The translations under genes and the position numbers were made by a program. A DNA stretch of 64,000 nt from Zizania palustris. Its lineage: Eukaryota > Streptophyta > Magnoliopsida > Poales > Poaceae. Under the pieces are notes generated by a model. The model saw nothing but the letters and a program-made list of their open reading frames with translations. It was not told where the DNA came from and ran no database searches. Positions 32,166-43,882 of this stretch are shown here, piece after piece. How positions within the stretch are numbered: position 1 is the stretch's first letter; every line of letters begins with the position of its first letter. The stretch spans positions 85,579,532 through 85,643,531 of the forward strand of contig JAAALK010000287.1 in NCBI GenBank assembly GCA_019279435.1. The letters are read 5' to 3'.

Positions 32166-33470
32166 TTTTTTCAGGGAGTGAGCTAGCGAAACCCTTTGAA
32201 GCCCATAAGGGCAATTGGAGAACTTCAATCGTCCAGTATTTGAGAGACCCTAGCTAAAGGGTTGATCGAAAAGTTCGGTGCCAAGCGTTTAAATTCATGT
32301 TGCTAGATGACACACTGTATCACCGAACCATTGATGGAGTACTGTTAAAGTGTCTAGACCACGAACGATCCCAATTGGATATGGGAGAAGTCCATGAAGG
32401 ACTTTGTTGCACTCATCAGTCAGCCCAGAAAATGAGTTGGATGCTCAAAAGAGCGGGTTTCTACTGGCCGACTATGACTGAGGATTGTTTTAAGTATTAT
32501 AGAGGGTGTGAAGCATGTCAGAAGTTTGGCAATATTCAATTAGCTCCAGCTTCATTACTTAACCCTATTGTCAAGCCATGGCCGTTCTGAGGTTGGGGTT
32601 TAGACATCATCGGCCAAATTCACCCTCCTTCCTCAAAGGGGCATCGGTTCCTGTTGATGTCGATGGATTACTTCACCAACTGGACCGAGGCCGTACCTCT
32701 CAAGAACATGACTCACGCCAAGGTACTTGACTTTATCTTGAAACACATTATACATAGATTTGGTATTCCCTAAACTCTCACTATAGATCAAGGTAGCTCA
32801 TTTGTTTCTAAAGAAGTGATGGACTTTGCCGAATATTATGGTATTAAGTTGATAAACTCTTCGCCCTACTATGCTTAGGCCAATGGTCGGGCCGAGTCTA
32901 GTAATAAAACCATGATTAAGCTCATGAGGAAGAAAATTGAAGAATTCCCTAAAAGGTGGCATGATGTGCTCTCCGAGGGACTATGGGCTTATAGAATTGT
33001 AAAGCACGGTGCTACCAAAGTTAGTCCATATGAGTTGGTGTATGGACAAGACCGTTATATCTGTAGAAGTAGAACTTGGCTCTTTAAGAGTGTTAAAACA
33101 ATATGGCTTGTCGGTCGACGAGTATGAAACTCTCTTGAAAGATAATCTAGAAGAAGTGACTGAGAAGAGATTGAGGGCTTTGGAAGCCATAGAAATAGAC
33201 AAGAGGAGAGTATCTAAAGCCTACAATAAGAAGGTTAAACCAAAATTGTTTAAAGTAGGTAACTTGGTTTGTAAGACGATTTTACCCTTAGGCACTAAGA
33301 ATCCCAAGTTTGGTAAATGGTTGCCTAGCTGGGATGGCCCTTTCAAAATAGCCAAAATCGCTCTTGGCAATGCGTATGTGTTAGAATCTCTACAAGGAGA
33401 GCGGTTTCGAAAGACCTTTGAATGGTAGATACTTGAAAAGGTATTTCCCAAGTGTATGGCAAATAACTTA
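32166..33470 (+). pseudogene. T1 pol: integrase
   Basis: The zinc-binding HHCC region has VHEGLCCTHQSAQKMSWML and GCEACQKFG (about 32390-32525). The catalytic core has LDIIGQ (first Asp, ~32605), TIDQGSSFVSKEV (second Asp, ~32785) and ANGRAESSNKT (Glu, ~32885). The C-terminal domain has KRLRALEAIEIDKRRVSKAY (~33170) and WDGPFKIAKIA (~33335). It is broken by stops at ~32588, ~32772 and ~32877, a frameshift near 33050 and a stop at ~33426. The 3' LTR follows at 33560. Confidence 0.88.
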
Positions 33471-33540
33471 AGAGATATCGAAAGGCCGATATGGAAGGTA
33501 TCGTCTTTAGCCCATTGTTCTTTTAGTTCACTTAGTTCAC

Positions 33541-33554
33541 TAAAAGGAAAGAGG
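33541..33554 (+). promoter_or_regulatory. Polypurine tract of T1
   Basis: TAAAAGGAAAGAGG lies 6 nt upstream of the LTR start. The position fits plus-strand priming. F has a related, less pure tract at 51293-51299. Confidence 0.7.
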
Positions 33555-33559
33555 GCATG

Positions 33560-34918
33560 TATTGATAGAAAAAATGGCATCAATGATTAAGATTGTCAAA
33601 ATATCAATTTTGGTAATTTGGGACAAAAATACACATGTCCCGGGTTAGGCCGAAGCCCTATAGGGCCAAAGGACCATTGGGCTATGGGCTCTGGAAGTTT
33701 CCAGCTAGTCCATAGCCTTTAGCCAGGAGGACTTCGGAGGCCCACTCCACCGATGCTTCGGCCCGAGGAGCAGGCTTCGACGGGCCTGGCCGAAGGCCCA
33801 CTTCGTGCAGAGATAGAGTTGGATCCGATTCTGGCTAAGTGTTTATCTCAACACATGATTCAGCCGAGTCGTAGCAGATTAGATTTAGAGATTAGAAGTC
33901 TAGCCCTATAAATACAGGGGCGAAGCCGGTTCAGAGCCCCCCAACAAAATCAACCACAAAGCCCTAGCTTTGAATCATATTAACTTTATCTTTACTTTTC
34001 TGTACTCTTCATGGGTTTGCCTAGAAGCCCTCCGACGGCCACTTCATAACACTGGTAATCCTTGTTACTTCGCTTATGAAGTATCCATTAATCTACATAA
34101 TATATTGCTATCACCTTGTTACTTCGCCTGTGAAGTATCCGTTAATCTACGTAATAGATTTCTATCGCCTTGTTACTTCGCTTGTCAAGTATCCGCTAAT
34201 CTACATAACAGATTGCTACCTTCGCCACTAGTGCAACACTTAGCAGAATTCGGTCCTCATGCCGAATTGGTCCTTCAAATCTTCTCTATTGCAGGTGACC
34301 TACGTTCGGATCTACTTCGCCGGAGGTATTCGGAGCTGAGAGATCGGTTTCAGAGGTTGCTAGAATACCCTTCGGCGAGACTGCTGCTTCGACCGCACGC
34401 CAACATGCTCCACCAGCACGCTTCATCACAACAGGCTTTGCCACGCTCATACTCTGCTCCGGATGAAGCAGCACCCGCGTGTTGCGTCTAAGCCATTTTT
34501 CTGTATCGTACTGTATCGGAGACTTCGCGTTGAACCCCGTTGTTCGGAGGTGATTGTCGCGTCCAGACCCGTTCGGAGTTCATCTTCAGCCGGATCAGTC
34601 CGAACGCCGAAGTACTCTTCAGCGGGACACTTCGCACCAGATGCCGAAGGTACCCTTCAGCGACCCCCTTCGCACCATACTTTGAATCAGTCAGGCTTTG
34701 CTCGGTTTGCTAATTTATTCTGTTTAATATATTTCTTTCGGCTAATTGGATTATTTTGTGTGATCTGATTGCCTGGTGACTCCACCCCCCTTACCACGGC
34801 TAAGGGTAGTCGGAACGTGATGTCGGTGTTGTGTTACACTTAGGCTTGTCCCTAAGTATCCACACACTTTTGGATCGTCGAACTGAAGCAAGTGCGGGCG
34901 CATGTTTTCGTGTCAACA
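33560..34918 (+). repeat. 3' LTR of T1 (Tat-like, 1359 bp)
   Basis: It starts TATTGATAG, a decayed form of the TGTTGACAG start of F's LTR, and ends TGTCAACA. It is similar along its length to 51303-52586. It contains a TATA box (TATAAATA, 33907-33914), CTTCGG-rich sequence and a 54-bp triplication (34061-34222). It ends at the resumption of C's 5' LTR. Confidence 0.9.
34061..34222 (+). repeat. 54-bp tandem repeat, three copies, in T1 LTR
   Basis: The landmark CTTGTTACTTCGC starts at 34061, 34115 and 34169, an exact 54-bp period. Each unit includes ACTTCGC..GAAGT-like inverted halves. F's LTR has only two copies (51801-51908). Confidence 0.92.
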
Positions 34919-37595
34919 ACACTCATCCCACACAGCAAAGTGTAATGAGATGACCCATACCACGGGAACTCATGCCAAAACCTCAGCATTAAAAGTTCCA
35001 AGCCGATAACACCAGCTCTAGGTTTTGCTGGTGCGCCTGGCCACTCTAGGCTAACGTCGCACCCCCTTTTGCGCCACATCGGTACAAGCCACCCACAGGT
35101 GCTGCTTGACCCATCTCCAAGTGGTGCCTCGAGTTGGAACACTCCATACCTTAGTTAGGACTTACCCACTATACTTGTGGTTAGTACGAAAATGTATTTC
35201 AATGGATCCCACATACCGGTCCTTATAGTGCCCCGGGTGCTACCGACCAATGCCCTAGCTTGCACTCGGAACCCACCATGCTTACACACTTGACCAAAAC
35301 TCCATAACCAACAGAATTCCAGGGATGAGAGAATAATGGGGATCATATAATAGAATCCAAATCTCTACGGCTCGTTTTTAACCTATAGCGGTTGTGTCAA
35401 TACATTGGACACTATCTAATAGTACTAATAATATGGTGACAAGGAGTTTAGGCTCAATAGCATGGCTTGGGTTTGCACTTCAAGGTCGGGGATCTAAATA
35501 AATATAATGTAAGGGTTTCAATTTGACTAATGCATGTATAACCTATGAGTTTTAGCGATACTTTAAGAAAACTAGGTTCAATATGCTCAAAATTTAGTTT
35601 GGTGACTTCCCTTGCTCAACGAAGGATGACGGAGGAACCTCGGGGTAATACTCCGGTTCTTCGACGGTGTCGTAGTCTTCTCGATACGAATGAAATAAGC
35701 ATTACATTCAATTAAACAATTCAAAACCACATAATAAACATATAGGTTTTGATTGGGTTAAATTAAGGGAAATCAAGTTATTAATCTTCTGAAATCATTA
35801 TCTAAATTTTTAAGGTAAATTTTAATGGAGTTAAGAATTTTCTAAAAGGAAATAAAAATGTACCATAATGTACTTTAAACTTCCTATTAATAATTAATAA
35901 AAAGTTCTAAACAAACCTACTGTTTTTATTGCATAAACATGATGATAATAAAAATATAAATTTTCTGAAATTGAAATGGTCAAATTTGTAGCTAAAATGA
36001 GTAAGATATGAATTTTTGAAGTTAAAAACAATTTCTAGAATTTATTTTAAACTAAAAATAGTCACTGGTCCACGGTGAGCCGAACCCACCGTGAACCCGC
36101 GCACTATGCGCATGCGCCTGATCGCGGACCACTGTTGGATCGTGATTGGGCAGCTGTGGGTGAGGCGGGGGTGTTAAATGGACATGGACGGCCAGGATTA
36201 AAATGTTGAAGTGGTACGCGATGGAGGGTTCAGATTAACCGTAGGTTTTTAAAAGTAATGGACGGTCCAGATTAAAACATACTTGTTCGTGGAGATTTGT
36301 CGGCTTAGATTGAACCGAGCAAACGATTTAATCTCCACCATCTGATTTTGATCGCACGGCCGTGGTGGAATCTGACACGGCACGGGTACTGTACCTGTGC
36401 TGGTCATCTTCCCTAGCGACGACGACGGTTTAGCGGCGACGACGATGGTCGATGGCCGGACCTAATGGCTAAAACAGAATTAGGATAACGTGGCGGTCAA
36501 GATGGTACCGGTGGCGGGTCTTGGGGTCATTGGAGCATTGCCGGCGTTGAGCGGGGGCAGCGAAGGTGCTCGGGTTCTCATCGGCGGTGGGGTTCCGGCG
36601 GTCTTCAGCGGTGACAGAGGGGTGGACGGGGTCGGGGTGGCGTCGATGGTCACGACGGTGTAGTCGACGATAAGGGAGGAGACCTCTAGCGACGGCGAGT
36701 GGTGGCTGGAGTTCGGGCGGCGGTGTAGTGTTAAAAACGGGGTGGCGAGCATTTAGTCCAGTCTGTGATCAGTAGAGCGTGACGGCCGAACGCGGTGGTG
36801 TCTAGGGGCCTTTATACGGGCGTCGAGAGGTAAAAATGGTAGGTGAATGTATGGAAAGCCGAAGGGGGGTTTCCAAACTTCGGCGAGGTGTTCCCTTTCA
36901 TGCGCGCGATAATCCTGGGCCATAACGCATCGGGTAAATGGGGGAAATGGAGCTGGGGATCGCGAGGCGCTTTAATACGACGTCAATTCGGTGGAAGGGG
37001 GCCGGCAGCGAGGGGATCGCGGAGCTAGGGTTTCGGGCCAGTCAGGCTTGGGGGCGACGTGAGGAGGAAGATGGTACTGATAGTGAGGGCCCACTGTCAG
37101 CGGTGTGAGAGGGCACGGGCGAGGCAACGGTTGGGCCTGATGGGTGGGGTCGGGCTCGGCCGGGAGGGGGGTGGGTTGGCGCCGACAGGTGGCACCAGGG
37201 CTTCGGGCGCACGCACGGAGAGAGGGGTCGCTGACGAGCGGGGCCCGCTTGGCAGAGAGGGGCGCACGGTGGAGTGGACTGGGCCAGCCTGAGAAGGGAG
37301 AAAGGGGGAGAGGGGCCCGTTACCGTTTAGATTAATTTCTGAATAAAAATAATTACTAAAATAGATTTAAAATATTTGGATTGCTTCCAAGGGTGATAAA
37401 AATTTGTAAAAATTCCAAAAAATAGGTCTTGGTCTTGGGATCTTATAGAAATTTTCTTAGGCTCTGGTTTGGACTTTTTCCCTAGGTTTTAGTTTATTTG
37501 GGCATTTTTAGCTTTATTGGAAATTCAAAAATAATCCTTTTCAGAAAAATAAAATAAAATGTATTTTTATTTTTTTGGAAATTTGGGGTGTTACA
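34919..37595 (-). repeat. 5' LTR of element C, outer part
   Basis: This matches the 3' LTR from about 17581 to 20212. The segment equivalent to 17426-17580 is missing, lost at the composite insertion. It contains the hairpin at 36067-36097 and a GC-rich zone at 36370-37310. Confidence 0.92.
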
Positions 37596-38269
37596 GGTTC
37601 GATGTACGAATGAGGTTTATGTGCCAAGGGCTTTAGTGGTGCGTTGCGTTCTTGTTTTGGCTTGTCTTGAATGTGCAGGGTGGAGATGCTGACCAACTAT
37701 CAACGACGAGTGATCGAGGGCCAAGCGGGGAGCTCGATGCTGGAGGATCAGGAAGGCCGGGTGAAGTTGGAGAAGATCTCAAGAGTGCACGAAAAGATCG
37801 AGCAAGACTTGGACGGATGGATGGTTGCGATGGCATGATGACCGAGTCTGCTAAAGGGAGGCCAGGACAAGTAATCAGGCGACTCGAGGGTATCGAGAGC
37901 GGAAAAGGCTTGCTGGTGCTCGGAGTCACAAAGCGGTGTCATGAGTCGAAGAGTTGAGAGGCTTTGTCGGTTTTTGCTTAAAATCATCAGATCTCTAAAT
38001 GTGCTAATTTAAATAATTAAGAGTCCTCTTTGTTTTGAGTAATTTAGAGTAATGTGTGAACTTTTAGTATTTTTTAGGATTTCCCAATTCTCAATTCTGA
38101 AAAAATATTAAAATTGTTGAGTCATTGTGTAATAAAAAGTTGAAGTGTCTAGAGTAAAGTACTCCTTTGATATATTTTTCAAGATTTCTTGAATTCTGAA
38201 ATTATATTACAAGGAATAGGACCTTGATGTAAAATAGAGGTTCTAGAGGGTTCTTTTTAGAATTTCCCC

Positions 38270-38306
38270 CCATGGCTGGCATATAAATAGAGGTCCATAG
38301 CCATGG
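38270..38306 (+). promoter_or_regulatory. Putative promoter of K3: TATA box inside an inverted repeat
   Basis: TATAAATA (38282-38289) is flanked by perfect 8-bp arms CCATGGCT (38270-38277) and AGCCATGG (38299-38306). The position corresponds to the TATA motifs of K2 and K4. The promoter role is inferred. Confidence 0.55.
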
Positions 38307-40949
38307 GCTGGGATGCTCTTTTTGGCTGAACAATATAACTACTTTATTAATTTTCTGCTGTATTTCCTTTCCCTGTGCATCAGGGAGTGTTCCCTGTTCA
38401 CCATCCGAAACAACATAGTGTAGGCTATGAATCTGTAAGTCTCCTAGCGCAGAAACAAAGTTATTCTGGATTGATTTTTGTGAAGATTTTTCTGGTGATT
38501 TCACTACAGAACATGAGGTTGAAGTTTATACAAATTTTGTTGTGGATGGTTTGAATGTTTCATTTTTGAAAGTTGCAACTAGTTTCTGCAATTTCTTCTT
38601 GATTCTTTTGCTGATCAAAAGAGACATCTCAGTTCTGGAAAATAACTCTACCTCAAAATTCCTCAGATTATAATATGGCATAGTTCTTGCAGAACTTTGT
38701 GACCTGTTCATGAGTTTTTGTTCTAAGTCTCTTCTGACTTGTTCTGTGATGATAACTCATGGTTCATTCATCTTAATGGACTATCCAATCATATGAATCC
38801 TTGATCTGAAATTTCTTGTTGATTCTCAGTTTAGATTACTTCTTCCATGCCAAGAACCGCATAGTCTTTCTTAAACAGCTTCTAAAATTTTTGTGTTCTT
38901 CTGATAACCAATCGTACTTTTAGCTGTAATCAGAATACTTTTTGAGATTAGTTAAGCTGATGTGGCTGCTATAAAGGAAAATGAAATCAGTGAACATATA
39001 ATCCTGTCATGAAAAGGTTGAACTGTTTATTCCCTTTTTGTCTGAACTGCTAGAAACATTTGTTCTGAAAAGTGATTGTGGGGACACATTTTGATAGGAG
39101 CAGTTCAGAACATGTACTGTTTTTGTCTGCTCTCTTTTTAACTACTGTATCATGTCAGCTAATAATTTTTCTGATATCCCACTAAAAGACTCTAGTTCTT
39201 TTGCTGTGTTACTTCTGGGTGCTATTTTCATCACAAAAGGTATTCAGTTTTCAATTCTGCACAATTATTTTAGTGCCTGATTTGCTATAGCAAGCATTGT
39301 TGTGTTAAATTGATTGATCAGGTTTATTTGAGAAACATCTTCTTAACTGATAGGCTGTTCAAGTCTTCTGCATTTGAATTTTTGGTTATATCACAAATTG
39401 TCAATGACTGAACATTTGTTTCTTTGACTTTTGGAATAGTGTTTTTCAGTACAAAATATTTTTTTTGTGTGATCTGATCTTCAGCAAATTTGGACTAAGT
39501 TTAGGGTAAAACTTTAAATTCAGTTATGCTTGAATGTAGAATCAGTTGTATACTCATTTTTCTGAATGATCAATAGTTACATGAGTGTTTCAATACAATC
39601 CTAATACTGAATTTGTTGCAGTTCTGTTGAAAAGTACTTTTTAGTAGATGTGTACTAAAACATCAAAATCTTGATATTACAATTGTGTTCTAATTGTCTC
39701 ACTTCATTACACTGTTCATTATCATATTTCAAGCTGAGTTTCAGTGTGCTGATTCCTGAAAATTGCATGAATACTGAATTAACTTGTTTGATCTTTTGAT
39801 TTTCAAATCAACACTATTCGTTGTCATGTTTACAGCAGATTAGTGCAGTTTCTTCATCTGCTACAGCACTGTCATTCTGTGTACTAACGATTGTAACTGT
39901 TCATCATCTTGAGAATTTCAGTAGCTGTATTTTCAAGTGACTCTGTTTGAATCTATTTGAACTGAAGTTGACTAACTGAATTAAATCTATTAGTACTGTT
40001 TTCAGTACTGTTTCACATCTTGTTTGTGCCAATATATCAAATCTTGTACTGAACTTGAACATTATGTAATCCCTGTTCATTGGCAGATCAAGTACTGTAT
40101 AAATTCTAATTATGTTTTTAGTATTGTTTCACATCTAGTGTGTGCCATTTTATCTCAGTATTAACTTGTTTGATATTGAATCTCTATATAAAAGTTCAGA
40201 TAGGTAAAAGTTCTTGAATCAGTCTTCTGTTTTGAGATGAACTAAAAAAACTGAAATCTGTTTTCAGGTTTAAATCCAATTGGTTCAGTACAGATCTATT
40301 TCATGTATTGCCATAATCAGTTTCAGTTTATATCACTTATAAAATCACTGTTCATCATTTAGAAAGTTTCAGAAGTTGTGGATTCAACTAAGATCTGTTT
40401 GAATTAATTTGAATTAGTAATCTGAACTCATATGAAGTTGCAATCTGAATTATGAACTGAATTGAATCTAATTGGTACTATTCATCTTCCAGAAATTTTC
40501 AGAAGTTGTGTTGTTTCATCTAAAATCTTTTTGAAGTGATCTGAAATCTTTTGAATGGCTGAACTGATTCTATAAGTATTAAATTAGATCAACCTTCCAT
40601 CAAGTGTTGGCACAAAGTGGCAAGAGCAAGTGTTAGAGAAGATTTTTGAGTTTTAGTCTGTCTCAGAGTTTCAAACACCGATTACTTCTGTCGATCATCT
40701 AGTTGTTGATCTACTCACTGTAGTTCAGAATATCATTCATCGATAGAGTATTTCGATATTTCAATCTCTGAACAAGACTGAAATATGAATTTGAAAAGAT
40801 TCTATTGTTTTGATTCACTGATTTGTTTAAATTTGAATTTGAAATTTTGGAGGTGCGTTGGGTGTTTTGAAAAGGCCATCTAATTCACGAGAATTTGTCG
40901 CGGCACCTATTCATCCCCCCTTTAGTCGTCATTCCGATCCCACACAAGA

Positions 40950-42548
40950 AGTGTGAGTTTTGGTCATCTCAAGTGAAAATTTTGGGACACATTATTAATG
41001 TTGAAGGGATAACAGTAGATGCATCCACCGTTAAAGTAGTAACAGATTAGGTTTAATGTGTGTCAGTAATCGAGATTCGTAGTTTTCTTGAATTGTCTGG
41101 TTACTACTATCGATTCATAGAGAATTTCTCCTAGATTGCCAAACCCTTGACAAAGATACTCTAGAAGGAAGAAAAATTCAAGTGGACACCAAAGTGTGAA
41201 GAAAGTTTTTAGGTCTTAAAGAAAAAGCTAGTGTCAGCACCAGTGTTAACTATGATGTATCTCGCCAAGGACTAGGATGTGTTATAATGCAAGATGGAAA
41301 AGTGGTATCCTTTGCCACTCGTCAGCTGTGATGCCATGAGTTAAATTATCCTACTCATGATCTGAAATTAACAACAGTAGTTCATGCTTTGAAGGTTTGG
41401 AGGCATTACCTAGTTGGTAACAAATGTGAAGTCTTTACGGACCATAAGAGTTTTGAAGTATATATTAACTCAGCCTTATTTGAACCTCAAACAAAGAAGA
41501 TGGTTGGAATTGATCAAGGACTACGATATGGGAATCCATTACCATTCGGGTAAAGCAAATGTAGTCACTGACGCCTTAAGTCATAAAGGATATTGCAATG
41601 CCATTGTGTTACAGCCCTCAAGATTGCTGAATGGAAGTGGGAAGAAGTTGGAATGGATTTCATCACAGGCTTACCTAGAACTCAAGTCATTTATGACTCA
41701 ATATAGGTAGTAATCGACCGCCTAACAAAAGTGGCTCATTTCATAGATGTTAATACAACTTAGAGTGGACCTAAGTTAGTAGAATTGTATATGACCAAGA
41801 TAGTATGTTTGCATGGAGTTACAAAGAAGATTGTTTCCAATAGAGGAAGTAAGTTTACCTAAATGTTTTGTAAGAATCTATAAGAAAAACTCGGTACCTG
41901 ATTGAATTTTAGTACTGCCTATCATCCTCAAACTAATGGTTAGACAGAAAGAGTAAACCAGATTCTTGAAGACATGCTTAGAGCCTATACTATAGATTTT
42001 GCGAATACTTGGGATAAAAGTTTGCTTATGTCGAGTTTTCGTACAATGACAATTATCAGGCTAGTTTACAAATGATGCTATTTGAGGACTTGTATGGTCG
42101 CAAGTGTAGAACCCTCTGCTTATGATCAGACATGAGAAAGTCAAGTTTTTTCAATAGATATACTTCTAGTGGCTGAAGAAAAAGTTTACGTGATTTAGGA
42201 CAGGTTAAAGGATATCATGTTTATCTTCGTGTCACACCTCTCCGTGGAACACAAAGGTTTAACATGAGAGGAAAATAGCTCCTCAATTTGTTGGACCATT
42301 TCGAATCATCCACCGCCAAGGAGAAGTCACATATGAATTAAACTTGCCACTATCCTTAGCCGGAGTCGTGTCTCTCAACTCAATAAATGTCTCCGTGTAC
42401 CTGATGAGCAAGCCGACAACCAACAGTCTCGGATTCAAGAAGATCTATCATACATGGAGAAACTCGTTCGTATCCTCGATACCAAGGAAAGAGTCACCAA
42501 GAGTAGAGTCATTCGTTTTTGCAAGATTCAGTGGAGCAATCATTTCTT
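40950..42548 (+). pseudogene. Element D, 3' part: RT thumb to integrase and chromodomain
   Basis: The reading resumes directly after the K3 target duplication with CEFWSSQVKILGHII. RNase H remnants are at 41270-41580 (LKQRRWLELIKDYDMGIHYH, ~41485). Around 41620 the text jumps from the RNase H end (GYCNAI) to the integrase core (EWKWEEVGMDF-equivalent, in another frame), so ~0.5 kb including the HHCC domain is missing relative to C and H. The integrase core and C-terminus are decayed by many stops. The chromodomain-like end (RVIRFCKIQWSNH) reaches 42540, where it joins the interior of E's LTR. No 3' LTR of D is present. Confidence 0.88.
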
Positions 42549-42989
42549 GAGTTAGATGATGTTACATTGTTCATGTTTATTATTCTGTACAATTAAATAT
42601 GACTGCACTAAATGCTACAACTGAAAAATGTACTTTTCCACACTTTAAGCCATTATAATTCCCTTGTCGTTATCCGCATTATTATTGCATTCTCGGTGGC
42701 TTGTTGAGTACTTTCGTACTCATACCCGTTGGACAAACACTTTAGAGGCGGCATACTACGAGGACGATGGTCTGGAGTAGCGACCCAGTCAAGAACACGA
42801 TCTTGAAAAAGACGTTCGTCATGCAGTTTATTTTCATAAGTTTCTTTTAATTTTACACTTATGTAATAATGTGGTCTGCGAACCACGGATGTTTGATCGT
42901 ATGTACGTTGTCGCATGATGAACCTCTTGTTATTATTTTTTCTATGGAAATTCAATAATGTTCCAATTTGGTAAAATCGGGGCGTCACA
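42549..42989 (+). repeat. 5' LTR of element E, only the last ~440 bp
   Basis: This matches the inner end of the C LTR (reverse complement of 16959-17415) and ends GGGGCGTCACA before the PBS. About 2.8 kb of LTR that should precede it is missing. The left end is fused to D's chromodomain coding sequence. Confidence 0.92.
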
Positions 42990-42992
42990 AGA

Positions 42993-43005
42993 TGGTATCA
43001 GAGCC
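42993..43005 (+). promoter_or_regulatory. Primer-binding site of element E
   Basis: TGGTATCAGAGCC lies 3 nt after the LTR end, matching the initiator tRNA-Met 3' end. Confidence 0.92.
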
Positions 43006-43128
43006 GACTTGACTGTAGGAAGCCAAATGGACCAGCCTAATGCTTAGTTTTGTTAAAATCTATTTCGCGAAAATCTACTTCATCATTTTGTTCCTCCCCT
43101 TACTCTTTTTAACTTGTTTTATTTGTAG

Positions 43129-43882
43129 ATGCCTGTCCACCACACCCACAGCTTTTGCCGGCACTTCAAGGGATTCATCCCGGAGCTCCGGATGATGATG
43201 ACCTTCCTCGGGTTCACCTTCGAGCCCGAGTTCCACGGCATCTACATCGATGAGTTTGCGGGACCTTGTGACATTTCCATCACTATTCACGGGTCCGGCG
43301 ACCACCTGTCGTTCTTCACGGCAGCACTCAGGGGCTCGACCTTCGACGTCGCGTGCCAGCGCACCACCCTCCAGGACCACATGGAGATGAGGATGATCTA
43401 CGACGATCATCATCGGGACTCATCGTTCCGACTAGTACCGATGCGTACTCCCGGCGCCCACCACAACATCTACATCGGGGTCCTCTCTGACCACGATCCG
43501 GTCATAGCCCAGCAGACCCATGTTCTCTAGGCCATGGACGATCTCCACACCGAGGTCGTGCTTGACGCCGATGAGCACCACGAGGCGGTCGAGTTCCTTC
43601 ATCAAGAGACGAAGGGCTTGATCCAGTAGAATGGCGAGCTGCTTCACAAGATCATCTAGCTGCAGAAGGACATCGCGGAGATGCTTCCCCTCATCCCATG
43701 GAGGAAGAAGCCCATCCAGGACCAAGCCACCGCTAGCACCCACCGGACCGTCCAGCTCCAGCGCCACTACACCGCGCCCCACCATCGTCGCCGACCCCAT
43801 CATCGAGAACTTCGTCGAGCCCACCGTCCCTTGGGATGCTCATGGTTCCGAGAGCACTAAGACTGCCTCGGGCGACGAGTAG
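43129..43882 (+). pseudogene. orf0 of element E, broken
   Basis: The ATG at 43129 opens MPVHHTHSF, like H's MPVHTMSG start. It shares FEPEFHGIY, FDVACQRTTLQ, LVPMRTPGAHHNIYIG and MDDLHTEVVLDADEHH with C and H. A stop follows at ~43530, another at ~43627, and a frame change near 43700 leads to a Ser/Thr-rich tail (PIIENFVEPTVP) ending at 43882. It sits 214 bp before the gag ATG. The function is unknown. Confidence 0.85.

Larger units (their letters stand above)
16959..37595 (-). mobile_element. Element C: Tekay/Del-like chromovirus nested in K3
   Basis: C is a complete minus-strand element: 3' LTR 16959-20212, PPT, gag-pol, orf0, PBS, then a 5' LTR (25793-26259 and 34919-37595) split by a composite insertion. 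It is flanked by GGTTT (16954-16958) and GGTTC (37596-37600), a 4/5 match target duplication. The LTR ends (TGTAACACCCC...GGGGCGTGACA on the minus strand) match elements E and H. Stops and frameshifts throughout show it is inactive. Spot comparison of its two LTRs shows several differences per 100 bases, so it is not recent. Confidence 0.9.
16859..40944 (+). mobile_element. K3: solo LTR of family K, carrying nested element C
   Basis: K3 consists of 16859-16958 plus 37601-40944, about 3.45 kb after removing element C. Termini are TGTG...CACA, flanked by a perfect 5-bp duplication (CAAGA), which supports a single LTR-type insertion. No internal coding region, PBS or PPT is present, so it is a solo LTR. 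Inside are a conserved 350-bp block (37640-37990), a TATA box (38282), a leader with a GTAAGT donor-like site (38435), and ~2.4 kb of T-rich noncoding DNA ending in a C-run and TTTAG (40915-40925). The element that owns this LTR is not identified. An alternative is a nonautonomous element with no internal region. Confidence 0.85.
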
